Assembly: GCF_030848805.1 (NCBI RefSeq)
Contig: NC_092363.1
Coordinates: forward strand, 17,826,600-17,890,599
Length of the DNA stretch: 64,000 nt
Direction: 5' to 3'
Source: Temnothorax longispinosus
Taxonomy: Eukaryota; Arthropoda; Insecta; Hymenoptera; Formicidae
Position numbers and translations under genes: made by a program. Positions 12,512-25,900 of the stretch are shown here, piece by piece; position 1 is the first letter of the stretch; each line of letters begins with the position of its first letter. The notes under the pieces were generated by a model. It had not been told where the DNA came from, ran no database searches, and saw only the letters and a list, made by a program, of their open reading frames with translations.

Positions 12512-15500
12512 TTAATAAGTTTGAGTGCTGCTGAATAAAAGTGTCAATAACTCTGGGTCCGTTAAATTTCTTTTATATTTTTGTACCATCTCTTGAATTT
12601 TTAGACGTCTTCGAACGTGCGGTGGATGATAACTGAAACATGAATATATGCATTTATACGTTTTATCAAAAAATAAAAGAATGCACATAACTTTTCAATA
12701 TAAACGCGATATAATCAACAGAATACAGAAGTATGATCTCTCCTTCATTATTAATTTTATTACCTGTCGTTATCCAGCCTTCTCCTACGTCCCATATTAA
12801 GAGCCGTTTGTCTAACCAAGGTTCCCAAGACTCTTCTCGATACCACCATACCGTCGATTAAAGGCGTCGCCAAATTGATTCTCGAAACCGGCCCCTGCAA
12901 TCTGACCCGCATTAAACCATTAGCGAGGGCTTGAAGAAAGATAACGTGCACATCGGTAGCTTGCAGCGTCCTCGCTTGTTCCAGCCCGGTGTAGGTGGAA
13001 GGAAGCAGATCGCCTACAATCCAATAAGAGCGTTTAATTTGATGCAACAAAGAATACATACAAGACAATAACATCGCATGGCGATAAAATATACAATAAA
13101 ACGTTCAAATTAATTAATTAATCGCGAATTTTGGGACGTTTTGCTTGTGGGAAAAAGAGTGAACGTACCAATCGGGAACTGGATATGATCTTCCAGACTC
13201 TCCAACCACACAATCATGATTTTTGTATTAGTTTGAGACGGCAGAGCTTGCTTTGCCGACCTTCTAGGCCTGATGGGATCTGCACTCGAAGAATTCGTCG
13301 GACCTGCTCCCGGCAAGCTCGACGGCTGTTTCTCCAAATCGAGCGACATCGCTCGAGAAGTCTGCGTTGTATTTTGTGACATTCCACTGCTGCGAGTGTC
13401 CGTACTTTCACTGATGCTCCGTTCAAACCAGGCTTTAACAAAAAATAATATAAACTGTGGTTCTGAGAAGTAAACCATATTCGTTATACATAATGATCTA
13501 AAGGTCTTCCGCAGATAATAGGAAAGCAAATAAAAAAAAAGACATGTTTCTAAAATCTGTATTTTAATTACTATTCTCGCCTTTATAAGATTTACCTTGT
13601 CCACTGGCACTGATATCGCTATTGTAACTGGTCTCCTCTAATGAATCCGTGCTGGCGATGAGATACGACTGCGTAGGCACAACAAACGCGATTTCCGAAC
13701 TCACATCCGCCCAATACAACACGTGAGTGTCACCGTTGTAAAGGGCACCACCGTGATTGCTGTGAGCTGGCTGTGGCACGTTGACTTGCGCCGTTACTCT
13801 CCACGAAGTAGATACGTGGCCGGTCCAGCCCGCGTGACCTGACACGGAAACGGGCCAACCGAGAGAGCTTAAGAATTCCAAGAAATTTGGCGACACATTC
13901 TCCTCGTGCAGCTGTGAACGTAAGATGTGTAGCGTGAAGTTGTGCCTTCTTTTTTTTAAGGAAAATTTACAACATAGAATAGATAAAAACAATAATATAT
14001 ATATTATCGTTATTCTAAACTATGATTGAAAAGCCAATGTCTTACCACGTTTGACAATATTTCGGAGGCAGACTTTTGACCAGCTTTTACGTAAAAGATG
14101 TGAACGGTGTCGCACGTTCGCGGACTGATATTGTCCAGAGTTTCCAAGTCCGTACAGAAACCAGGGATGGTCGGATCGAGAGCGATTAGCCCGCTACTTC
14201 TGGATTCCTCGTTCTCCTTAGGTTCCATATTTAAAAAACCGAAATGGCTCAGGAATAGACGAGCCGTTTGGAACTCGTGACAGACCTGGGGCGGTACGCA
14301 TTCATCGGTTTTGTCTTCTGCATCCTTTACACTACCATTGTCATGCTTCGACTCGAGCGTTATCTGACGTTCTAAGAACTGCACGAGGATCTGATGTTCA
14401 TCACGTACAGCATCGTTGTCACTCATAACTGCTTCGAGACTCGGTATCGATTCATCCCTGCCATGAAAATCACGCAATTAAATATCGTTTGGATTAGAAT
14501 GTTGTAAAGTGCGATTCCAATTAACTCAAATAGCCGAGTATTTTGAATATCACGTCTAATCAGAATTGTATCATTTATATTTTGGAAATTTTACATCTAA
14601 TTTACTTTAATTTATTTTAAATATATTCGAATACTTATAGCCCTAAGTTAAATATAATTGAGGAATAAAGTTTGTAAACTGTCTTGATTTAAGATCTGCT
14701 GCAGGCGTTCACTTACACTTTACAGTGAGGAATGCGATCTACATTATCTGGGAAGAATCTCGGTTTATAATCCGTTCGTGGTGCGGCTTCAGCTAACGGC
14801 AAGGGTCGTCCGGGATTGCTGTTTATACTTCTGATGCTGGATCGATGACGCGGTAAATGACGGAGCTGCATCGTCCACGCGTGTCTGCCGAACGGTCCAC
14901 GGATTAGGACCGTCACGGTCGGCTGAGGGTCCTGATCGTTCCCCAGTGGTTCCTCCAACAGCGCTAACACAATCGCGTTCTCGGACACGAAGTAACGAAA
15001 TCTCTCGACGGCCGCTTGTCGTGCCACGCGTCCACCGGTCCAGCTGTTGCAGTGCCGAAGCAAAGATACTTCGTCCAACAATGACGAAAGCGATTGTGCC
15101 CCGCAGGCGCTTGGAAAGTAACCGACCTACAGAGAGAAGTACAATTATAAATAAATTCGACGAAATTGAAGGAGATAGCTTCTTCGATTAAAAATTCTTA
15201 AGAACTGTTGAAAAAAAAATCTTAATATAAATCCCTAGAAATACCAAAAGATTCAAATTCTAGCATTAAATATCTTTGATTACCGCGCACTCATGTGTCT
15301 TTTTTTTATATGTTATACTGTGGCAAACAAACCTGTTCCAACAGAATAGTGAGAAGAACATCGGCAGCGTCTCTTACGCGCATAGAAGCAGGCTTTAGCT
15401 CTTTTTCGTCTTTCATTTTGATAGGTTCTCCCGGTTTTCCGACACTCTTGGTGCCCGACACTCCGAGCTCGACGACTTCCAATACTGTAGTCAAGCAGTC

Positions 15501-16257
15501 TTTGTCCTTCAACAGCAGAAAAAAAGAATCAATGTATATATAGAATTTCAAGTAAGATTAATTTCGTAAATTATCCATAAAAAGTCGCCAACCTGTAACA
15601 ATTGCGGATGGGCAGTTAGCCAGGTTGTCAGGCAAGTAAACGCCGCGACGATGGACGAATGGAGATCCTTAGAGTGCGCCGGAGGTGGACGCCAACACTG
15701 ATACGAAATGTAGTCGCACAACCATTTTACCGCCCTCTTGCATTCCAGAGCATCTGCAATACATACACAGCGTTTCGACGCGCACTTTGTTCCAAGAGCG
15801 TTCAACGTTAGAGCTGACAATTTTTATCTGACAGATATCGAACCTGTGAGTTTCCTTGCTGCATGCAGAATTATTTGAAACAAGACAGGAGATAAGTATC
15901 TATATTTCTTGCATATGTAAGATATATATATAAGTATATACGCGTATAACGAAATTTAAATCTTGCAGATACAATTAATCTGCATTGATCTTGCTACCTG
16001 TTTCGCGAATGCGTGTGCGTGCTAATCCCGATAGCATCTCGAGTGCTGCTAGAGAGATGTTCAAGTCAGTCTTCCATGACGAAATCAAACGGTGACACAC
16101 CAAGTACGTTGCTCGTACAAAAAGAGCGTGGGCGGAATCTGTAAGAATGTCCCTCTCATTTAGTCTCTAGGTCTATAAGAAATAATATCACACATGTCTA
16201 TGTTTTACACCAGTAAATATATACATATATAATATTTGTAAATATAACAAATGCTAC

Positions 16258-16312
<55 letters not shown>

Positions 16313-19300
16313 GAGAGAAAGAGAGAAAGGAAAAGAGAATAAATACATCTTTTCTCAAAAATTTTGAACATAACGATAAAGACATAAACGTCAAGCAAAA
16401 ATGAAATTCGCACTCTACGAATGTCTTCGAATGCGATTTTTCTAGCAAGATAGTGTAGCAAGATAAAACAGTATTTGTATTTACCAAACGCAATGCATTC
16501 CTCTTGAAGGGTTGCAATGTCAGAGGCATCGCCAATTGATCGCTGATCACTGGATATACTTATTTGACTGGCCGAATCGCTGGTGACTATATTAAGCGAT
16601 GATAAGACGGTACAATGGCGAAACGCACAACGGAACACAATTCGTAATAACAATAAAAAAAATTAACGTTTCATATATAAGCACGTGTAAAGCTGATACG
16701 ATGAGAGGTGACATTAAGCATTGTAATTCGAATATTTTGCGCCCTCATACTGATTTACTCCCATTCATAAGCTATCGATGAATATTAATAAAAAGTCTCT
16801 GTATTAAATAAAGTAGCAGTATACTGGGACATTGCTATCTTATTGGCATCAGAGAAAAAACCCAGTCGTGATCATAGGCGTTATCCATAGATCATAAAAC
16901 AATTCTATAAAATTATAATAACAAGTTTTATTGTATCTCGTAAAATTAGTAAAATTAATTGTTAAATTATTGCTTTAAAGTTATTACTTTGAGAATTACT
17001 TTTAAAGAATCGTTCTTTATCTAATTATCACATTACTTTTTACACTCTTCATGGGCAATCTAAAGAAGAATGCCAATTATTTTCTTATATAAAATAACAG
17101 TAAAGCAATGTTTATACCGCTCTTTGTCATATGACACATAAAAAATAGTGCCTATGATCACAAGATCATTTATAAAATTTGAACAGACAGAAGTTACTAA
17201 AGAAACTCAAAACAGTGCATTTATCCGAGTGCAAGCTAATATCATTTAGTATCAAGGACGAACCTGAAGATAATAAATTAGTTGCCGAGTCACTGGCTAC
17301 CGCGTCGGGTTGCGTGACCTGTTCCACTTCTTCCGCTGCTGCAGAATCTTGTACGCTCAGTAACAAAGCACCTGACAAGAATTATTTACACGTCAACATT
17401 TATTTTTATCTATATAATTTTCTACTTCTCAACGGAATGTTGATTTCTTTCTTTTAAGTTTTGGTTCCATAGAAAATTAACTTTGTCAAAGAAATATGAA
17501 TTTTTCATTGATCATCATCGTAAATAGAGGATTCAATTGAAGATACACGTTGCAAGAGCGAAAGTTAAATCGCAAACAATCTCAATTTCAATAGCGGTAC
17601 CCCTTTATCAACTTACCCAATAGCATATGTGTATTCTGAGGATCGGTCTCCACTTGTAAAGCGTTTATGAGTAGATTCATGAGTCTCGGTTTTAATTGTA
17701 CAAACGTTACGGGACTTCTCTCGGATAAATTCGTGCCTGGGAATATCGGAAGCTCCTTAATGGCGAGGTTCTGCAATGAAATATTCACGTACAGACTTCT
17801 TCAATTATGTGATCGCGTCCGTGTTGAGTATGACAATTTATTAAACATTAATAAATTTTATTAAAGCAATTCAGGAAAGAAAAGAAAATTATACTTATGT
17901 TTACCTGAAAATGCAGAGGCAGCGTTAACATTGATATTAGCAGATGTATCGAGGCCCTTCGCAAGTCCGGCTTTGATACCATATTAGATTTCAGCTTCAG
18001 GTCTTTCTCCGGTAGGACCACCTCCAGAGCGGACAACACGGCCGGCACCAGGACTTGTATACCATTCAAATCGAGGCGAAACAGATCAGCCGAATTCAAC
18101 AGAATACTCGCTAATGTTTCGCCACATTCGCGAGACTGAAAACAAATTGAATACACGCAGGTTACTTCTATCTCTTTCGAGGTCTATCCGAAAAAATATG
18201 AGCTGCAACCGGATACTACCTCGTCGACTTTGAGGCCGTGATACATCGCCTGGTAAAATCTGGCCAGGTACACGGGTAAGATCTCTTCGCCTGTTTTCTT
18301 GGCGCAGAAGATTCTACACAGGGCGCCCAATGCCTCCGCTCTGCCAGACTCGTAGCGGTCTATGCAAAGTGTCGGCGGTACGTCGCTCACGGTTTCCTGC
18401 AGAGAACTCGGCCCGTCCACAAGTACCGATGACGGACGTTTTGAAGCGCCTGACGGTTCTGCTCACGAGACGATCATCGCATATAAAATACAACCATGCG
18501 TAAGACATTCTTTTATCTCACATAAAGCGATACTTACGCGGTAAGTTCTGCGACCAACCTTCGGTACCGATAAACGCGGCCTCGAACAACCATTCCCCGA
18601 AGAGATGCAGTATACTGTTACACTTGGGTCGTCCTGGAGCTAAAGGAGGTCTAATGTCCTGGCCAAGCGAGGTCATAGCTGTAAATCACACGCGTGTGAT
18701 CAAAACGGAGATATCTCCGCTATATAATTGTGAACTTATAAAAATGTTATTACATGCAGTACTCGAAGCGGATGACGGTCCGGAATTGGATATTAGCATC
18801 GGCGGTGTACTAGTTACACGGCTTGTCGTCAATCCGATTAACGACGCTTTCGGGATTCCTGTAAAATATTTACGCGTTTCTACAGGATGCTTTGTAACAG
18901 CGACGAATGAAGTGCCATGGAGTACAAGTTCACTAAAGACTAATAATTCACAATTGTTGTATATCTTATTGGAGCAAATTTTAATAATATAATATAAAGT
19001 ATACAGAATATAGTATAAAAAGAAAACATTATGATACAAAATGAGTGCTATACAGTATTCGTGACTTTAGATTTTAGCGGAGAAGACAATTGACTGATTG
19101 AGCAACAGTATCGACGTAACGGCGAGAAAAAGTATTGCACTGAGATACCCTTAGTGACTGCGGAAGGAGTGACACTGAAACTTTTGGCAAGTCTGCGTTG
19201 TGTTGGGGGTGTGGGAGACGGCTGAGGCTGATCCCTACTGTTCGACCTGTCCCAACCGACACCCCCGCTGCCAGTGCCGCTGTTTCCCGACGTGACGTTG

Positions 19301-21003
19301 GACACGCAACACTCCTCCCAGCAGCATGCCTGTGAAACTCCTAAAACATTCGCGACAATGTGCAACCGCCACCAGGTAACAAGCGAACAAGCCGACAGGT
19401 GTGCGAGTGTCTCATAGGTAGAAACGAATTTCAGGAAATGTACATTCGACACCGCCTAGCCTCTGTGTAATAATTTACAAGTTACAGCATAGCCTTCGAG
19501 GGTAGATCACGAATTTAACGTTCCGATCCGGATCGACAGCCTGGACTTACCCAAAAAGGCATCGACCTGACCCGCTATGCCTTTTACAGCTTTCAGAAAT
19601 ATCTGCGGCAAACTTTGCAGACACGGATGCTGGCACGGATCTATGACGTTAGGGCTGGCGATAGCGTACTGCAGAAATGCTTGCGTTTGCGAGACGACGG
19701 CGGGTCTGCACAGGTCCACGGGATCGCCGATGGTACGCAACAGCCTGTACCATGCCTGCGCCACCGCCTCGTCCGACATGGTAGGTGATACCAGTTGCGT
19801 GTCTTCCTCGCCTATGAATAATAGTTTTGCTTATCATAGTACAGCACGCTAAAAACAACGTACGAGCTCTGTTAAACGAGACGTGCACTCTATTAGAGAC
19901 ACATACTTATTTTCAATTCGGGAAACATCGGCCCGTACATAATGTGCAACAGCCTCGCCGTAAGAGCGAGGCACACGCGATTCCACTGTTCCACCAGAGC
20001 CAATCTGTGACGCCATCGCAGGCAGGACTCTCGTAACGTTCGCCACAACGGAGGTGAAGGAAAACTGCGTTCGCAGGCGACCAGCCAGACCTGGGAAAAA
20101 AAAAGTTATTCTCTAAATTTACAAACGTCCATGTCGTTAATCGACCAGTATTCCCGTACCTCTAGCAATACACCGAGCACCCTCTCGCACAATTGTTCTC
20201 CCGCATCCTCTCTCGTTGCCGGTGGTGCTAACAGCGCGTCGTTAATACCGATGAGAAATAATAACAGACTCTCCCAAGTTTCTCTCTCTAGAGTCGCTGG
20301 GCCTCTCGCGATTTGCTGCAAAGTCCTGAGTACTCGATGACACAGGACAGCTTGCCGATTTATCGTGTCTGTACCTAGAAATATTTATCGAAGGGTAACG
20401 TGTCTCACAGATATCCAATATTGATACAAGAAACACATTTTGCTAATGTGTATTCGCGGAAAAGTCATATATATCATGGATTACCTAGATCCTGATACAG
20501 AAAAGGCCAGACTTTGGGAAAGAAAATGAAATTTTATCAAAGAAATCGGGCGAGCAACTTTGACGTACGTAAAGAAAACCCGAGTCTTGTCTCTCACCTT
20601 CCCCTTTTCTCGGCACGAACAGATTGTAAAAATGACTTATGATCTTCCTGGCGTAGAAGTTCGGGTCGTCCACGATCGGCCTGGGCACAGAGATCTTCGG
20701 CGTCGAGTACAGAGCGGACAGCCACTCGCAGTATATGTTCACGCAATCCCTGACGGTGTCGTGCTCGGCCAGCGGCAGCGACAGGCCGAAGCATATCACC
20801 TCCATGCACCATTGAACTTCCCTGTCGGTGGAGAGCGGACTGGGTTCTCCCGCCTGGGTGATGCCGAGATTTGCGGCGAGTTGGCGGACTATGGACAGCG
20901 CGACCTCCTTCCCCGCGCCAGGGGGGAACTTCTCCAGCACGCTCTGGCTTTCCTCCGAGCCTTGTTGGATCAGAGTGCTCAGCGAGGCCCATTCTGAATA
21001 CAT
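12512..21003 (-). CDS. RALGAPB: Ral GTPase-activating protein subunit beta
   Basis: Non-catalytic partner of the RalGAP alpha subunit; the complex switches off RalA/RalB downstream of Akt. Twenty coding exons, phases consistent, 1493 aa (human 1494): 20598..21003, 20160..20374, 19907..20090, 19551..19811, 19149..19340, 18538..18678, 18220..18458, 17905..18135, 17617..17770, 17264..17371, 16485..16586, 15998..16138, 15593..15753, 15333..15506, 14717..15126, 14046..14457, 13596..13911, 13169..13432, 12764..13013, 12512..12632. It starts MYSEWASL as in vertebrates. Diagnostic blocks include WTMQLRHLPR, EFQTARLFLSHFGF and GWTGHVSTSW. A Rap/Ran-GAP fold covers roughly residues 1080-1400 and the end is SRRVLGTLVRQT then a basic tail. 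The start follows an acceptor at 21018, implying an untranslated first exon. The donor at 17263 (GTTCGT) is weak but required by phase. The serine/proline-rich exon 19149..19340 is the least conserved. Confidence 0.97.
16259..16308. repeat. (TA)n microsatellite in RALGAPB intron
   Basis: About 25 uninterrupted TA units are followed by a GAGAGAGAAAGAGAG purine stretch. It lies in the intron between exons 16485..16586 and 15998..16138. It is probably length-polymorphic. Confidence 0.95.
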
Positions 21004-22933
21004 CCCTCCTTGGGAATCCTGAAGACACGCAAAGACATTAAGTTTTCCTCCCATTTTTGATAACTTTAGAGAATCAGAGGCACCAAATACAAGATAACTG
21101 AGATTAAGCACACAAGTGTGACTACAAATAGTATGTAAATCGAGACGTGTGTTTCCCACGATTAAAAATGGACGTAACTAACAATAAGTGGAAAATTTTT
21201 CAGATATAAGCACCTTGAGATTAACTCTGTTGAATACGCCTAAATTCATAGATTATTACACGCCTATACGCCCTATATATATTCAAGAAGCAGCTTTGGA
21301 CGAGGTTGAAAACTGGAGTTGAGCGATCGTTATCAACATTCGCGGTCCAAGGTAGAATTAAGACTTCGTGCGGTCCATCTCTCAGCTGGCGTGCGTCGTC
21401 GGGTCGCCGATCAGTCTCTCTCTGACATCCCGCACGTTTGACAGCTGACTCTGACAGTGACTTCGACAGTCAACACGTATTGTACATATATACAACTGTT
21501 CCTTGTAGCTGCACTACGTTGTACCTTCTGCACTTGAAATGAGACAGATACATAATCAGACGTTGAAAAAAGATAGAGGGAAAATGAGGAAGAGATGAGA
21601 AAAGTTCGGCTGCAAAGAGCGAGTGAACCTGTTTAGAGTGCAGAAAGGAAATAAGTAATCCTCACCTTTTCGTTCATAACGAACGATTTCAAGAATAGGT
21701 ACCCTGGTTTATTAACGCAGTCAACAAGGATTTAACAAAAAAAAAATTTTTATTCGGTTAACAATCTATTTCAATCAATAAGCCTGCAAAGATTTAAGTA
21801 TACGAGTTATTAAAAAGAGAAAAGCAAAAGAGAAGGTGATAAAATAAATAATTCTTCATAGCTTTTTTAAAAACTCCACAATTTTATTTTTCTTATTTCA
21901 TCATTTTAAAAAAAAGGCATTTTATCGAATTTGAGGAGAATAATCGACTGTGATTGGTCGATTTCTCACTAATTACGACTCACACGGACGCAGGTGGACG
22001 CAGTGGTGTGTGGTGGTGTGAACCTTCCATAAGGGTGGCCGAGACGGAGCACGGAGCGTCATCTGCTGATGGAGACGGCAAGACCGGCAAGAGACATCGT
22101 GTGACTCCGCGCACTGTGTATTTGACTGTACGTGACAACTCCATTCCTTTTCCCTTCTCCTCCCGCGCATATACATATATATGTGTATATATATATACAC
22201 GCATACACCTCCTCTTGTACGTGCATCTAAATCCCGAAACGAAAAACATCGGCAGATGGCTCGAGATCTATGTTGATGATTAATAATCCCCACGAGTCTG
22301 AGAAATTGATGGTAGCCGAGCGGCGGAAAAGAAGCGGAGTAGCGACGGCGTGACGACGGCGGAGGCGTTCAGCAGTAAGTGCCGAGGGAGTACCGCGAGC
22401 GACGTGCGGCTCGGCGCCCGACCGGGATCGCTCCGCGATCGTTAATCGAATTTCGTCTTTCGTTTCGTCGTCTCGGCGTCGCGCGCGAGCGAGCGACCGA
22501 GCGAACGAGAGAGAGTGAGAGAGAGCGAGAGCGAGCGAGCGCGCGAGAAGGCCCCGTTCGTCCCCCGTGCGCGTCGGAGTGGCTCGGAATATGGCGTTTG
22601 TTTCGGTGCACGTTATCGCACCGCCGCGGGACACCGCCGCCCGCCGCAGCTGAATCCTCGGGGCCCCGGATCTCCGCGCGAGGGGGGTAGGCGATAATAT
22701 CGCGCTCTCACGCCCCCCCTGTCGATGTCTGTCCCCCCGTAGGAGGCACTCGCGGGGCACCCTCGTCGTGAGACCGAGCGAGCGAGCGCGCGGCGCGCGC
22801 GTGCAACAGCAGCAGCAGCAGCCTGAGCAGCCCGCCTCCGTCATCGACGAGGCACGAGGAAATTAGATTGCGTCATTATCCGCCGTATCATATACCCTGC
22901 GATGCCGAAGAGGTACCACGAGACGAGCGCACA
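21004..22933. promoter_or_regulatory. Divergent upstream region RALGAPB (-) / WAPL (+)
   Basis: Holds the untranslated first exon of RALGAPB (somewhere about 21200-21550; its acceptor is at 21018) and the WAPL 5' UTR. About 21550-21960 is AT-rich and featureless. From about 22330 to 22930 the sequence is strongly GC/CpG-rich with GAGAGA and GCGAGCGAGC runs, typical of a broad insect promoter and 5' leader. A short TATATG/TATA dinucleotide patch sits near 22170-22205. Open frames in this stretch are composition artefacts. Confidence 0.55.
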
Positions 22934-25900
22934 ATGACGTCCCGCAGTTACACCAAGTCCTACAGCCGCAAGGTCAGCAGTGTAACGCCCGGCAGCATCC
23001 AGTTCGACAAGCTCTTCCGCGAGAACAGCAACCGGCCGTCCGCCGCCAAGTCCGCGGGCACCGTCGGCAAATGGGGCATCACGTCCTTCACGTCCATCAG
23101 GAGCACGAACATCAACGGTACGCAACCTTACGCGCTGTTTACGTATGTAAACGCGATGTAGCGCGGCAACCACGACGGGCCGCGACAGCGCTTTCCTGGC
23201 GATCAAGCCAGCTTATCGCGGAGGGAAATATCTCGTGCACGGCGTACAAAACAGCTTTGTAAACAATTAGATTCTGGCTCTGTACGCTGACCATGCTGAC
23301 TGTCAAATTTTTTTACATTGAAATATTTGGAGATGAATCTGCCATGTTTACAATTGGAAGAGAGGAAGCTTTGTAAATTTATAATTTATACGCGAAATTT
23401 TTGTATCTGGAAAGAATGATGGCATGCTACTAATGCGTAACCTTGATCATAACATGAGCATAACAGATTTATAACTCCATTTCTACCAAGATGCAGATTA
23501 ACTTTAATTCTCGGTTTAACTTACTTTTTATCTTTTTATCTAAGTTCCAAGAATTAGAAAAAGACAAAAAGTAATTTAAACCAAGATTAAAATTAATCTG
23601 CATTGGTGGAAATGGACGTTAGTGTTTTTCCTATATTTGTAAATCCTATAAATTAATCTGTATCGTAAAGTTGTGACTAGGCATAATTTATTTCTGTAAC
23701 GTAAAAATAATATAAATTGACAGAATTTATTTTTAGAAGCTGGCACAATCGATTGTTGATCTTACGCCAATGATATAATTTCAACGTTAAATGGCAATGA
23801 TACCAAATGGCTCCATTCTCAGCGGAGTTTAATTTAGAAACTTGAAAATTTAATAGAATGATTCCACAGTTACAATATTATATATAAAGTATAAGATTTT
23901 TGTATTTTATACAACGTTGTTTATGCACAAATGCATATTTTATTTTGTCATATTAATACATAAACGCTTTTCCTTAATCAAAATTTTTCTCTATTTAGAA
24001 GAACTCTGATTTAAATTAATACTGTTAGAATTATTTAACAAACCGTCTTTGGTTGTCATTAACGGCGGGAAAATATGTGATATAATATTTCGAATTTGTT
24101 CCACTTTCAGGGAGGAGAGATGATATACATACTTTCGGCGCGAAGAGAGTGAAACTCGATTATGGGAATCAGAATCGCGTTAATCCCGGAAAGGATCCGT
24201 TCTCCTTTGAGACCGATCCGGACAACAAGTCAGACGCGTCCCCGGCGGTTGTCAAGCCGAAGAAGTTCTTCAAGAGCCGAAATGTCCCGCCTGTGGTGGA
24301 AGAATCTCGCCAGGATGTGGCAATTTACAGACAAGTACCTGATTCGCAATACGGGAGGGCCCGTGCTCCGAAGCAACCCCCGCAGCAGCAGCAGCCAGCG
24401 CAGAAGCAGCAGCAGCAGCAACAGCAGGCTGTAACGAAAACTCCAATTAAGAAAGTAGTAGAAACTTTAGATAGCACCGGTACGCCCGATACCCCCAATC
24501 GGGAGGAGAGCAAACCGCCGATCGTCCTGAGAATATGCAAGGGTACGGCGCGATTGGTTTGCGGGGACGTGCACCAGGACGCTCAGGAGTCGCCCGAGAC
24601 CGACACCTACAGGATCTCCACTCCCCTCGCTAGTCCCTCGAAGGTGGACATCGAGCGTAAGACGTTCAATACGGAGACGACGCTCAAGTCCGATCATAGA
24701 TCCTTGCGTGCGCATCAACCCGTCGTCTCCACCGTGTCGATCCCGTTGGAGAATTCGGACATGCGTAGGACCACGCGTAGTCGCGCCAAGAATCTGCACC
24801 TGGACACGACGGCGACGACCTCCGTCGTGGCACCGCCGTCGACGACACCGGTCACCCCCAACTCGCACGGCTCCGGCCTCTCGCTGACGCTGCGAAAATC
24901 GGTGACGGACTCCAATAACACTCTTATCTCCCATTACGACATCGTTAAGACTGACTGCAGCTCAACGTATTCGTCCAAACCGACGATCGAGCCGTTGATC
25001 GGACGCGATCAGCCACTGCCAACCACGACTCAAGAGCTGATCGATATACTGTCGAGCGATTCTGACGCGAGACCACCACCACCACCGCCGCCATCGCCGC
25101 CAGCACCATCGCCACCGTCGCCGCAAGTAGCACCACCGGTAGCTTTGGCCGCCGGTATCGACGACAATGACAATGACAATACGGAGAACGCGGAAGAGGC
25201 AACGCCGGAGAGCGTCGCGAACCAAATTGAACAACATTGCTCCATAGATATCCCGAGCGATGAAGCTGCGGTCGAGCCGGTCGTGGTCGCGCAGCAAGCC
25301 GAGGCTGAGCCGGAGGCAGAGCTTGATCTCGAATCGGAGCCGGAGCTACCTACACGCGGACCGACCGAGACCGTCGCCACGGTCGAGATCGCGGCCAAGA
25401 CCTTGGTCGATCAGGATTGGTTTTCAGGTAGTGACGACAGTGAGGGTGCCAGTGGGAACGCCGAGACTGAGATCGCGCTGCACGTGACGAGCACGATCTC
25501 GGAGTCGCAGACCTCGGACCCGCCGTCGACGAGCGTCTCGTCGACCAAGCCCGCCGCCGCCAAGAAAGGCAGTATCTTCAAGAGCCGTTCGACCGGCGCG
25601 ACGAACGGGAATAAGAGACGGGCGTTGTACAAGCACAAGTGGTGCGACAGCGACAAGGAGTCCACCGCTGCGGATACGCCTAACACCGGCAACAGCACGC
25701 CGACCACCGCGTCCGGTTCCAGCAACGCCGGACCGGTGGCGTACGAGGAAGAGTTCGAGCCCTCGCAGTTGACGAGAGTCGTGACTTATCCCGCGGCCGA
25801 TGCGGATTTCGAGGACGATGCCGACATGGTCACGAGCGTTCGCTGCGGCAAAAAAGTTAAAGGGGTGAGTACCCTACGAATAATACAGTCATTATATCTT

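Noticed and set aside
12601..12612. AGACGTCT copy in the last RALGAPB exon, as in the MITEs
   Set aside because: It encodes conserved RRRL/K residues of the RALGAPB tail; no inverted-repeat element surrounds it, so coincidence.
22227..22844. 205-codon minus-strand frame and Arg-rich plus-strand frames
   Set aside because: Produced by GAGAGA and GCGAGC simple repeats in the WAPL 5' leader.
24467..25725. Several open frames antisense to the large WAPL exon
   Set aside because: Low-complexity mirror images of the disordered WAPL tail (poly-Ser, poly-Val runs); not coding.
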